A DNA stretch of 21,857 nt, from positions 1-21,857 of the forward strand of contig JADFVG010000115.1 in NCBI GenBank assembly GCA_015222405.1, in the 5' to 3' direction. Both the position numbers and the translations under genes were made by a program. This document shows, one piece after another, positions 1-6,036 of the stretch (the first letter of the stretch is position 1; every line of letters begins with the position of its first letter). Below the pieces are notes generated by a model that worked only from the letters and a program-made list of their open reading frames with translations, was not told the origin of the DNA and searched no databases. The stretch is from Chloroflexota bacterium. GTDB taxonomy: Bacteria > Chloroflexota > Dehalococcoidia > E44-bin15.

Positions 1-57
1 GCGGCACTCATCTTCGCCCGGAGACCAGAACCAAAGACCCGAGCGCCGTGAAACAAA

Positions 58-86
58 TTGGCAGCGCACCCGCATTGTGATAGACT
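58..86 (+). promoter_or_regulatory. Candidate sigma70-type promoter of purB
   Basis: TTGGCA at 58-63 and TAGACT at 81-86 are separated by 17 bp, which is optimal for a housekeeping promoter. A second -10-like hexamer, TATACT, lies at 86-91. Transcription would start near 93 and leave a leader of about 90 nt before purB. The remainder of 1-181 shows no gene or clear structure. An ORF on the opposite strand in this stretch is a shadow of purB. Confidence 0.35.
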
Positions 87-181
87 ATACTGCGAAAAGG
101 CAGACCAAAATCGCCTAGCTTATCGAAAGCCATAAAGCTCAACATTGAGAGTAACTCAAAGTTCGAAAAAAGGACGAAAAA

Positions 182-1474
182 ATGATCGAACGCTATTCTA
201 GACCACAGATGAAGAAGGTCTGGTCTGATGAGAGCAAGTTCGATAAGTGGCTTCAGGTGGAGATCGCCGTCTGCGAGGCCTGGGCTGAGCTGGGGGAAAT
301 CCCCAGGGATGCCATCCCCAGGATCAAGAAGGCTCGCTGCGATCTCAAGCGCCTCGATGAAATCCTGAAGGAGACCCACCACGATATGACCGCCTTCCTC
401 GGGTCGGTGGCTGAGAGCCTGGGGGAGGAGAGCCGCTTTATTCACCTTGGTCTTACCTCCTCTGACATTATCGATACCGCACTCAGCCTCCAGCTTGTCG
501 AGGCAGCCGACATCCTTGCCCAGGACATCGCCGAGCTTGCCCCGGTGCTGGAGGAGCGGGCGCGGGAGCACAAGCATACCATCATGATGGGGCGCACCCA
601 CGGCGTCCATGCCGAGCCCACTACCTTCGGCCTCAAGCTCGCCCTGTGGGTTGAGGAGATGAAGAGAAATGCCCACCGGCTGGCAGAAGCAAAAAGGGCA
701 ATCGCAGTGGGCAAGATTTCAGGGGCAGTTGGCACCTATGCTACTCTGAGCCCTGAGCTTGAAAAGAGGGCCTGCGCCAGGCTGGGGCTGGAGGCAGCGC
801 CGATATCGAGCCAGATAGTGCAGCGCGACCGCCATGCCCAGTTCGTGACCACGCTGGCCATCATCGCCAGCTCCCTGGAGAAGTTTGCCACCGAGATCAG
901 GGGCTTGCAGCGGACGGAGATTCTGGAGCTGGAGGAGCCCTTCGAGCCGGGGCAGACCGGCTCCTCTTCCATGCCCCACAAAAGAAACCCTGAGCTCTGC
1001 GAGCGCATCTGTGGACTGGCGAGGCTTGTTCGGGGGAATGCCCTCACATCCCTGGAGAATATCGCCCTGTGGCACGAGCGCGACATCAGCCATTCCTCCA
1101 CCGAGCGCATCATCTTCCCCGACTCCTGCCTGGTGCTGGACTATGTCCTCTCCCTTTTTACCTACATCATGAACGGGCTTCAGGTCTATCCCGAGCACAT
1201 GAGAGAGAACCTCGAGGTGACCAGGGGGCTGGTCTTCTCCCAGCGGGTGCTCATCGCCCTCATCGAAAAGGGGCTGAGCCGGCAGGGAGCGTATGAAATC
1301 GTGCAGCGCAACTCGATGAAGGCTTGGAAAGAGAGGGCAGATTTCCTCAGTCTACTTCAAGCCGACCCCGAAGTCGGCAAGCATCTTTCCAAATCTGAGC
1401 TTGATGGCATTTTCGACTACCAGTTCTTCCTGCGCCACGTGGACGCCGTCTTCGACCGGCTGGGGCTGGGATAA
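182..1474 (+). CDS. purB: Adenylosuccinate lyase PurB
   Basis: This enzyme of the fumarase/aspartase superfamily should cleave SAICAR to AICAR plus fumarate, and adenylosuccinate to AMP plus fumarate, in the cytoplasm. At 430 residues it is a normal bacterial length. The superfamily signature GSSSMPHKRNPE starts at residue 260, with the mobile-loop catalytic serine expected at Ser263. The GRTHGVHAEPT block contains His140 in the position of the substrate-binding histidine, and LTSSDIIDT is also conserved. The ATG follows an AAAGGA-type ribosome site at about 169-174. The gene ends in FFLRHVDAVFDRLGLG and TAA. Its last 48 nt recur at 2101-2148, and the nucleotidyltransferase gene begins only 8 nt after its stop. 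PurB acts immediately after PurC, so the two genes are pathway neighbours that have been pushed apart by inserted genes. Confidence 0.97.
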   Translation: MIERYSRPQMKKVWSDESKFDKWLQVEIAVCEAWAELGEIPRDAIPRIKKARCDLKRLDEILKETHHDMTAFLGSVAESLGEESRFIHLGLTSSDIIDTALSLQLVEAADILAQDIAELAPVLEERAREHKHTIMMGRTHGVHAEPTTFGLKLALWVEEMKRNAHRLAEAKRAIAVGKISGAVGTYATLSPELEKRACARLGLEAAPISSQIVQRDRHAQFVTTLAIIASSLEKFATEIRGLQRTEILELEEPFEPGQTGSSSMPHKRNPELCERICGLARLVRGNALTSLENIALWHERDISHSSTERIIFPDSCLVLDYVLSLFTYIMNGLQVYPEHMRENLEVTRGLVFSQRVLIALIEKGLSRQGAYEIVQRNSMKAWKERADFLSLLQADPEVGKHLSKSELDGIFDYQFFLRHVDAVFDRLGLG

Positions 1475-1482
1475 AAAGAAGC

Positions 1483-1989
1483 ATGATAGAAGCTCTGAGG
1501 ACACTGAACCAACTCAAGAGGGAAGGCGTGATAAAAGATTACGCCATAGGTGGAGGATATGCGGTAAACTACTACTTGGAACCGATACTCACTTATGACT
1601 TAGACATTTTTGTCTTGATGACTACAGATGAGGAATATTCAGCACTATACCAGCATTTCAAAAGTCGCAAATATGAGATAAGAGATGTCTATATCCTTAT
1701 AGAGGGAATGCCTGTGCAGTTCTTGCCAAGCTTTATCAGTCCCCTTATTGATGAGGCTATCAGACGAGCCAAAAGGATTAGAGTGAAGGGTACTGCCAGC
1801 AAGGTTCTCACCGTGGAATACCTGATAGCAACCTTGCTCATGGCTTTTCGACCAAAAGATAAGATGGTTATTCCCTGTCTCTTAGAACAGGCAGACATGG
1901 GGTTGCTAAATGAAATTCTGGGGAGGTTCAGCGATGAGAAAACTCCTCTCGATAATAGACTCGGAAGAATTTTGGAAAGTCTTCAGTGA
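1483..1989 (+). CDS. MNT/AbiEii-like nucleotidyltransferase
   Basis: This 168-residue protein has the minimal nucleotidyltransferase core. A glycine-rich turn (GGGYA, residues 23-27) is followed by Thr37 and the metal-binding pair Asp39-Leu-Asp41 (TYDLDIFV). This matches the small DNA-polymerase-beta-like transferases seen in toxin-antitoxin and abortive-infection pairs (AbiEii/MNT type). The substrate cannot be read from the sequence. The ATG lies 8 nt after the purB stop with only a weak AAGAAG ribosome site, so translation may be coupled to purB. The 3' end overlaps the next small gene by 56 nt. The DNA is visibly richer in A/T than purB, which fits acquisition. The gene pair sits exactly between the purB 3' end and a second copy of that end. 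Confidence 0.75.
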   Translation: MIEALRTLNQLKREGVIKDYAIGGGYAVNYYLEPILTYDLDIFVLMTTDEEYSALYQHFKSRKYEIRDVYILIEGMPVQFLPSFISPLIDEAIRRAKRIRVKGTASKVLTVEYLIATLLMAFRPKDKMVIPCLLEQADMGLLNEILGRFSDEKTPLDNRLGRILESLQ

Positions 1990-2095
1990 AGAGCGTGAGG
2001 CGAGAAGGAAGCAGTTGAGGAATCTACCCTTTGCTAAGAAGATTGAAATCGTGGAGAAAATGCGAGCCGCACAACTGAAGAGGGAGAAGAGCTAG
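1934..2095 (+). CDS. Small charged protein, likely partner of the nucleotidyltransferase
   Basis: The 53-residue protein is highly charged and probably all alpha-helical (MRKLLSIIDSEEF...). It contains LPFAKKIEIVEKMR, reminiscent of short proteins encoded beside MNT-type nucleotidyltransferases. The start chosen is the ATG at 1934 because GGGAGG lies at 1920-1925, 8 nt upstream. An upstream in-frame ATG at 1910 has no comparable site. It overlaps the 3' end of the nucleotidyltransferase gene by 56 nt in another frame, implying co-expression. A toxin-antitoxin relationship is inferred from architecture only. It is followed within a few bases by the purB 3'-end copy. Confidence 0.6.
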   Translation: MRKLLSIIDSEEFWKVFSEEREARRKQLRNLPFAKKIEIVEKMRAAQLKREKS

Positions 2096-2100
2096 GCTAC

Positions 2101-2148
2101 TTCCTGCGCCACGTGGACGCGGTCTTCGAGCGGCTGGGGCTGGGGTAG
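2101..2148 (+). repeat. Duplicate of the purB 3' end (48 nt)
   Basis: This segment aligns without gaps to 1427-1474, the last 15 codons and stop of purB, with 44 of 48 positions identical. The four differences are GCC/GCG, GAC/GAG, GGA/GGG and the stop TAA/TAG. All are third-position changes and only one alters the protein (D to E). With the two codons upstream it reads GYFLRHVDAVFERLGLG, a believable PurB C-terminus. The bases after both stops are also similar (AAAGAAGCAT against AGGAAAAAGCAT). It therefore looks like the end of a different purB allele, not a decayed copy. The nucleotidyltransferase pair lies between the two purB ends. Confidence 0.92.
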
Positions 2149-2186
2149 AGGAAAAAGCATTGCATTTATAAGCTTGGGAGGTGGAC

Positions 2187-2819
2187 ATGGCAGTAGCATC
2201 TATCATTATAGCCCTTGCGGCAGTCCTCAGCGTGATTTATCGAGACATCATCCGTGATTGGTTTCGCAAGCCAGAGCTAGAGATAGAATCTAAGTTGGAA
2301 GAGCCTGTATCTCGAGAGACAATGGTGGAATGGCCCCCGGGGCCATCAGTGGACCCCAGGCACAGGCAGTATAAGAAGGCCTTCTGGCCACGCTTAAGAA
2401 TTACGAATAAGGGCAGAAGCATGGCACGAAGATGTGAGGCTATACTAGCTGAGGTAAGAAACCGCGATGGTAGCCTTAACAAGAGGTATGACCCACTAAC
2501 GTTGCGATGGGCTGTTGCTCCAATCGAGAGAGGTCTTCAACCGCTAGATATTGCGCGCAATAGGACTGTTGACCTCAATATATTCACGACTTTTGAAAAT
2601 GAGACCGACGCCCGTTTTGCGACACATGCAGCTGCAATAGGCGTGCCCCTATTTCTTGAGCCGGGTGACTACTGGCTTTGCATAGTGATATACGGTGACA
2701 ACTTTAAACCTGTGAAAAGAGGTTATGCTGTTCATTGGGACGGAGCCGATTATCGAAAGGGGGTGCGCATGCAAGAGATGAATAATAAGCCGAGCAGCAC
2801 AACTACTTGGCCTTGGTGA
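2187..2819 (+). CDS. Membrane-anchored hypothetical protein
   Basis: I do not recognise the family. The 210-residue product starts with one hydrophobic segment (about residues 2-19, AVASIIIALAAVLSVIY), followed by a polar domain of alternating hydrophobic residues. That domain includes WPRLRITNKGRSMARRCEA and FLEPGDYWLCIVIY, which resemble strands of a beta-sandwich. An N-terminal anchor with an extracytoplasmic or cytoplasmic face domain is plausible. The ATG at 2187 is preferred because GGGAGGTGG lies at 2176-2184; the in-frame GTG at 2181 falls inside that ribosome site. The gene sits between the purB 3'-end copy and the first purC 5'-end copy, so it occupies the original purB-purC boundary. 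Confidence 0.7.
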   Translation: MAVASIIIALAAVLSVIYRDIIRDWFRKPELEIESKLEEPVSRETMVEWPPGPSVDPRHRQYKKAFWPRLRITNKGRSMARRCEAILAEVRNRDGSLNKRYDPLTLRWAVAPIERGLQPLDIARNRTVDLNIFTTFENETDARFATHAAAIGVPLFLEPGDYWLCIVIYGDNFKPVKRGYAVHWDGADYRKGVRMQEMNNKPSSTTTWPW

Positions 2820-2829
2820 GGTGAGGGTT

Positions 2830-2895
2830 ATGGAACTCCTACTTGAGACCGATCTGCCCAATCTCTACCGCCGGGGGGAAAGGGGGATGAAATGA
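2830..2895 (+). repeat. purC 5'-end copy A (leader ORF)
   Basis: The similarity to intact purC (4541 onward) begins exactly at the start codon and runs for about 16 codons. The peptide is MELLLETDLPNLYRRG, identical to PurC, although several third positions differ (ACC for ACT, CTG for CTA, AAT for AAC, CGG for CGC). After the CGC CGG codons an extra G shifts the frame. The ORF then ends as ERGMK and TGA at 2893-2895. That stop overlaps the lipoprotein ATG (2892-2894) as ATGA, the classic arrangement for translational coupling. A GAGGTGAGGG ribosome-site-like stretch lies just upstream of its own ATG. It begins 10 nt after the stop of the preceding gene. Confidence 0.92.
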
Positions 2896-3407
2896 AAATC
2901 AGAGGATTTCTCCTCATCATGCTTTTGGGTGTCCTGCTGGTGGTTTCTGTGGCTTGCGGGGGGGCAGGTTTCCCAAAGCCTTCAGTTGGCTATGTCCCGC
3001 AAGGGTGGGCTTGTTTGAATGACTTCCCCTACGGAGAATTTGAGGATAAGGATGGCAAGTACGGGCTGCTTTTCTATGCGGATCTGGAGGACGTCGAGAA
3101 CAGTGTCGGGATAGCCTATGGCGGTGTTCCTAAGTCGCTCGAAGGACGGGAGACTGACATGGATGCCCTGATTGCTTGGCTAACCCAATACTCCGATTTC
3201 AGCTACGACCCCGAGGATGCGGGAACAATGATTGTAGACGGCGAACTGGCTGGCTACGCTAAGGCCTATGACCCGGCAAAGGACGGGTATGAGATGAAGA
3301 TAGTGTGCGTCAAGGGCTCTACCTGTATTAAAATCTCTGCTTGGTATGGTGTGACTTATGAAGGGGAAGCAGAGGTGATGACACTCATAGGCAGCATCTC
3401 GTTCTAG
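2892..3407 (+). CDS. Small predicted lipoprotein of unknown function
   Basis: The 171-residue precursor has a Lys/Arg start, a hydrophobic h-region (FLLIMLLGVLLVVSV) and a lipobox-like SVAC with the acceptor Cys at residue 22. This predicts a type II signal peptide and attachment to the outer face of the cytoplasmic membrane. The mature part begins GGAGFPKPSVGYVP and is acidic and rich in Asp, Glu, Gly and Tyr. The final third (TCIKISAWYGVTYEGEAEVMTLIGSI) resembles the end of small extracytoplasmic domains, but I recognise no family. Its ATG overlaps the stop of purC copy A, and the AGGGGG at 2881-2886 could serve as ribosome site. It ends 22 nt before purC copy B. Confidence 0.72.
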   Translation: MKIRGFLLIMLLGVLLVVSVACGGAGFPKPSVGYVPQGWACLNDFPYGEFEDKDGKYGLLFYADLEDVENSVGIAYGGVPKSLEGRETDMDALIAWLTQYSDFSYDPEDAGTMIVDGELAGYAKAYDPAKDGYEMKIVCVKGSTCIKISAWYGVTYEGEAEVMTLIGSISF

Positions 3408-3429
3408 CCGGGCGGATTTGGAGAGAATC

Positions 3430-3519
3430 ATGGAACTCCTACTTGAAACAAATCCACCCAACCTCTACCGCCGGGGAAAGGTGCGGGACACCTATGACCT
3501 GGGCGACAGGCTGCTCTAA
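3430..3519 (+). repeat. purC 5'-end copy B (leader ORF)
   Basis: This is the longest purC copy. It covers codons 1-29 of purC starting exactly at ATG, then meets TAA at 3517-3519 directly after the CTGCTC that precedes ATGATC in intact purC (4622-4627). The predicted peptide is MELLLETNPPNLYRRGKVRD and onward. Codons 17-29 match purC exactly at the DNA level, whereas the first 16 differ at several positions, two of which change the protein (D to N, L to P). The divergence is therefore uneven along the copy, as if part of it came from a different donor or was later converted. GGAGAGA lies just upstream of its ATG. The exoD-like gene follows. Confidence 0.94.
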
Positions 3520-3564
3520 GGCGCAAAAACAGCGCTGAGGGTGGTGAAGGTGCGAGGCAAAAAG

Positions 3565-4149
3565 ATGCGGAAATTATCCCTGGAACTGGAAGAATTAATC
3601 AACGTTGTTAACCCCGAGGGGATCACCTTTGGAGAGCTTCTGGATACCCTCCGCCTGAGTGGGTTTGGCCTGCTGTTTGTGGTGTTGTCTTTACCCTCGG
3701 CGTTGCCCATTCCAGCGCCGGGGTATTCCACCCCATTCGCCGTGGTCATTATTCTGTTAGCCTTGCAGATAATCGCCGGTAGAAGCTCTCCTATCATACC
3801 TCAGCGGGTTCATGGCAGGAAGATAAGCGCAAAAACGATCGCCCGCATTGAGAAGAGGGGGATTCCCCTTGTGAGGCTGGTTGAGAGATTCTCCAAACCG
3901 CGCTTTGAAATCCTGAGCCAGGGAAGGACCTTTGGACTTCTTTTGGGCATCGTAATCCTTATCGTAGCCATTGTCATGGCGATCCCGATACCGTTCACCA
4001 ACACTGTATTCGCCGGTGCCATTCTCCTTATCGGCATTGGGCTGGTGAACAATGACGGATTGTTTATCCTGGGCGGTGGGCTAATTGGTTTGATGGCAGT
4101 CGCAGCCGTTATAGCTTTGCTGATAGTTGGCGGATTGGCTTTGTTCTAG
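3565..4149 (+). CDS. ExoD-family membrane protein
   Basis: The 194-residue protein matches the ExoD family (exopolysaccharide synthesis ExoD, PF06055) in order. There is an N-terminal amphipathic part, then the GLLFVVLSLPSALPIPAPGYS hydrophobic hairpin and an ALQIIAGRSSP segment. A basic loop is followed by the second conserved MAIPIPFTNTVFAGAILLIG block and a final hydrophobic stretch. ExoD was named for a Rhizobium exopolysaccharide and alkali-sensitivity phenotype, and its biochemical role is not established. I chose ATG 3565 because GAGG lies 7 nt before it and the residues from there match the family start. GTG codons at 3541 and 3544 are in frame alternatives. The gene sits between purC copies B and C. 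Confidence 0.82.
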   Translation: MRKLSLELEELINVVNPEGITFGELLDTLRLSGFGLLFVVLSLPSALPIPAPGYSTPFAVVIILLALQIIAGRSSPIIPQRVHGRKISAKTIARIEKRGIPLVRLVERFSKPRFEILSQGRTFGLLLGIVILIVAIVMAIPIPFTNTVFAGAILLIGIGLVNNDGLFILGGGLIGLMAVAAVIALLIVGGLALF

Positions 4150-4219
4150 GTTAAGGCGGGCAAAGCCGTGCCAAAATGGTTGAGACAGAAAATCGAAAAT
4201 GAAAGGCAGAAAAAGAGCT

Positions 4220-4285
4220 ATGGAACTCATCCTTGAGACCGGTCTGCCTAACCTTTACCGCCGGGGGAAGGACAGCTTCCATTAG
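4220..4285 (+). repeat. purC 5'-end copy C (leader ORF)
   Basis: The third copy starts exactly at the purC ATG, 70 nt after the exoD stop, and matches for about 17 codons (MELILETGLPNLYRRGK). It then diverges as DSFH and stops at TAG 4283-4285. It is the most diverged copy: CTA to ATC and GAT to GGT change residues, while ACC, CTG, CCT, CTT, CGG and GGG are silent. No cargo gene follows. The next 255 bp hold the purC promoter and leader. Confidence 0.9.
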
Positions 4286-4540
4286 ATAGAAGGAACTATG
4301 GAGATCGCTCAAAAATGCAGTTTCTTTCAGCGATCTTTATACGACAAAATCCCCTTGACAACCACAACCTTCCCCACTATATTATAGCTGAGGATTCACT
4401 TGTTGGCTCGATTCCCGCTACGCAATCAATGGCGCCCATCTTAGTTAATAGAAACAATCAAAAATACCCCCAAAACTAGATAGAAAAAAGTTCAATTTTT
4501 TAAAAATTTTTAAAAACAATCAAAGGCTTTTTAAACACCT
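4286..4540 (+). promoter_or_regulatory. purC promoter and long AT-rich leader
   Basis: TTGACA (4355-4360), a 17-bp spacer and TATATT (4378-4383) form a near-consensus housekeeping promoter, with an overlapping TATTAT at 4380-4385. Transcription should begin near 4390, giving a leader of about 150 nt. From about 4450 the leader is strikingly A/T-rich with runs of A and T. AAACAATCAAA occurs at 4452-4462 and 4514-4524, and the shorter CAATCAA also at 4423-4429. There is no strong Shine-Dalgarno before the purC ATG; AAAGG lies about 13 nt away. I found no long ORF and no recognisable riboswitch. Confidence 0.6.
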
Positions 4541-5449
4541 ATGGAACTCCTACTTGAGACTGATCTACCCAACCTCTACCGCCGCGGCAAGGTGCGGGAC
4601 ACCTATGACCTGGGCGACAGGCTGCTCATGATCGCCACCGACCGCATCTCGGCCTTCGATTCGGTGCTGCCCTGCGGCATCCCCGATAAAGGCATCGTCT
4701 TGAACCAGCTTTCCGCTTTCTGGTTCCAGAAGACGGCCCACCTGGTGCCCAACCACGTTATCGATGTGGTGGATGATGCCGAGTGGCTCAATCGCATGTA
4801 TGGGGACAGGGTTTGCATCTCCAATTATTCCTTCCCCCCTTATGTTGCCCGCCGCTCCATGATCGTGAGGAAGGCAGAGCGCATCGACATCGAGTGCGTG
4901 GTTCGGGGCTACATCTCAGGCTCAGCGTGGGCAGAGTATAAGGAAAGGGGAGCCGTTACAGGCATCCATCTGCCCCAGGGGCTTGTGGAGAGCGAAAAGC
5001 TCCCCGAGCCCGTCTTCACTCCGACGACAAAGGCGGAAACGGGGCATGACCAGCCCCTTACCATGACGGAGATGAACAAGCTCCTGGGTGAAGGGCAAAC
5101 GCAAGAGATTGAAGAAAAGAGCATGGCCATCTATCGCTATGCCCATGACTTCGCCCTCGAGCGAGGGATCATCATCGCCGATACCAAGATGGAATTTGGG
5201 CTGGTGGATGGGGAGATGATACTTATAGATGAGCTTCTTACCCCTGACTCCAGCCGCTTTTGGGATGCCAGCCAATATCAGGCGGGGCATTCCCAGCCCA
5301 GCTTTGATAAGCAGCCGACGCGCGACTGGCTTACTGCCTCGGGCTGGAACAAGGAGCCGCCAGCGCCCATGCTTCCCCCGGATGTCATCGAGCAGACAGC
5401 CCAGAGGTATCGGGAGGCATACCGCCGGCTCACAGGAAAGGAAATCTAG
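4541..5449 (+). CDS. purC: SAICAR synthetase PurC (long form)
   Basis: Phosphoribosylaminoimidazole-succinocarboxamide synthase joins aspartate to CAIR with ATP, giving the substrate of PurB. The 302-residue length fits the long, yeast-like form of the family. Conserved blocks are present in order: YRRGKVRDTYDLG near the N-terminus, ATDRISAFDSVLPCGIPDKG, RGYISGSAWAEY, the IIADTKMEFG metal/nucleotide region and the DELLTPDSSRFW motif. It starts at ATG 4541 under its own promoter. Its first 16-29 codons have been copied three times upstream, each copy beginning exactly at ATG. Its TAG stop overlaps the hisB stop on the other strand within a palindromic CTAG (5446-5449). Confidence 0.97.
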   Translation: MELLLETDLPNLYRRGKVRDTYDLGDRLLMIATDRISAFDSVLPCGIPDKGIVLNQLSAFWFQKTAHLVPNHVIDVVDDAEWLNRMYGDRVCISNYSFPPYVARRSMIVRKAERIDIECVVRGYISGSAWAEYKERGAVTGIHLPQGLVESEKLPEPVFTPTTKAETGHDQPLTMTEMNKLLGEGQTQEIEEKSMAIYRYAHDFALERGIIIADTKMEFGLVDGEMILIDELLTPDSSRFWDASQYQAGHSQPSFDKQPTRDWLTASGWNKEPPAPMLPPDVIEQTAQRYREAYRRLTGKEI

Positions 5450-6036
5450 CCCTCGATTACCCCTTTGGTGCTGGGCACCTCACCTATGATTCGCTGATCC
5501 AGTTTGGTGGCGCTATCCAGCGCCCTTCCCAGCGCCTTAAAAATTGCCTCTGCCATATGGTGGTCGTTGCCCCCGCTGAGAATCCGGGCATGGAGATTGA
5601 GCCGCCCCTCGTGGGCAAATGCTTGCAGAAAGTGAGCGACAAGATCGCTTTCCATGTCGCCGATCTTCTTCCTCTTGAATTTGGCATCGATGACAGCATA
5701 TCCCCTACCCCCGATGTCCACCGCCACCATAGCCAGCGCCTCATCCATAGGCACCAGGGCATGCCCCATCCTCACTATCCCCTTCTTATCGCCCAGGGCC
5801 TGGCTCAAGGCTTTGCCCAATGAGATGGCAACATCCTCAACCAGGTGGTGCTGATCCCATCCCGAGGCTTGAATCTTTATGTCGAATAAACCATGCTGGG
5901 CAATGTGGCTGAGCATATGGTCGAACATCTTACTCCCGGTATGTATCTCGAACTTGCCCCTGCCATCGATGGCAAGCTCAACGCTGATCTTCGTTTCCGA
6001 AGTCTCACGGGTAACGCTAGCCGCTCTATTAGCCAC
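5446..6036 (-). CDS. hisB: Imidazoleglycerol-phosphate dehydratase HisB
   Basis: This monofunctional IGPD (196 residues, typical length) removes water from imidazole glycerol phosphate to give imidazole acetol phosphate, the substrate of HisC. Metal-binding histidine motifs characteristic of the family are intact: FDHMLSHIAQHG (residues 39-49), QHHLVEDVAI with His63-His64 and Glu67, and NDHHMAEAIFKALGRAL with His159-His160 and Glu163. The STKG near the C-terminus (189-192) is also conserved. No phosphatase domain is present, so histidinol-phosphate phosphatase must be elsewhere. It is the last gene of the his operon seen here and overlaps the end of hisC by 8 nt. Its stop shares CTAG with the purC stop. 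Confidence 0.95.
   Translation of the reverse strand: MANRAASVTRETSETKISVELAIDGRGKFEIHTGSKMFDHMLSHIAQHGLFDIKIQASGWDQHHLVEDVAISLGKALSQALGDKKGIVRMGHALVPMDEALAMVAVDIGGRGYAVIDAKFKRKKIGDMESDLVAHFLQAFAHEGRLNLHARILSGGNDHHMAEAIFKALGRALDSATKLDQRIIGEVPSTKGVIEG

Noticed and set aside
8..676. 222-codon ORF on the minus strand over the start of purB
   Set aside because: It is antisense to a clearly conserved PurB sequence and its translation resembles no protein family; it is a by-product of high G+C coding sequence.
2830..2895. purC copies as simple attenuator or leader-peptide elements evolved in place
   Set aside because: The copies match purC codons and peptide, including mostly silent changes, and cargo genes lie between them. 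Duplication or integration explains this better, although a secondary leader role remains possible.
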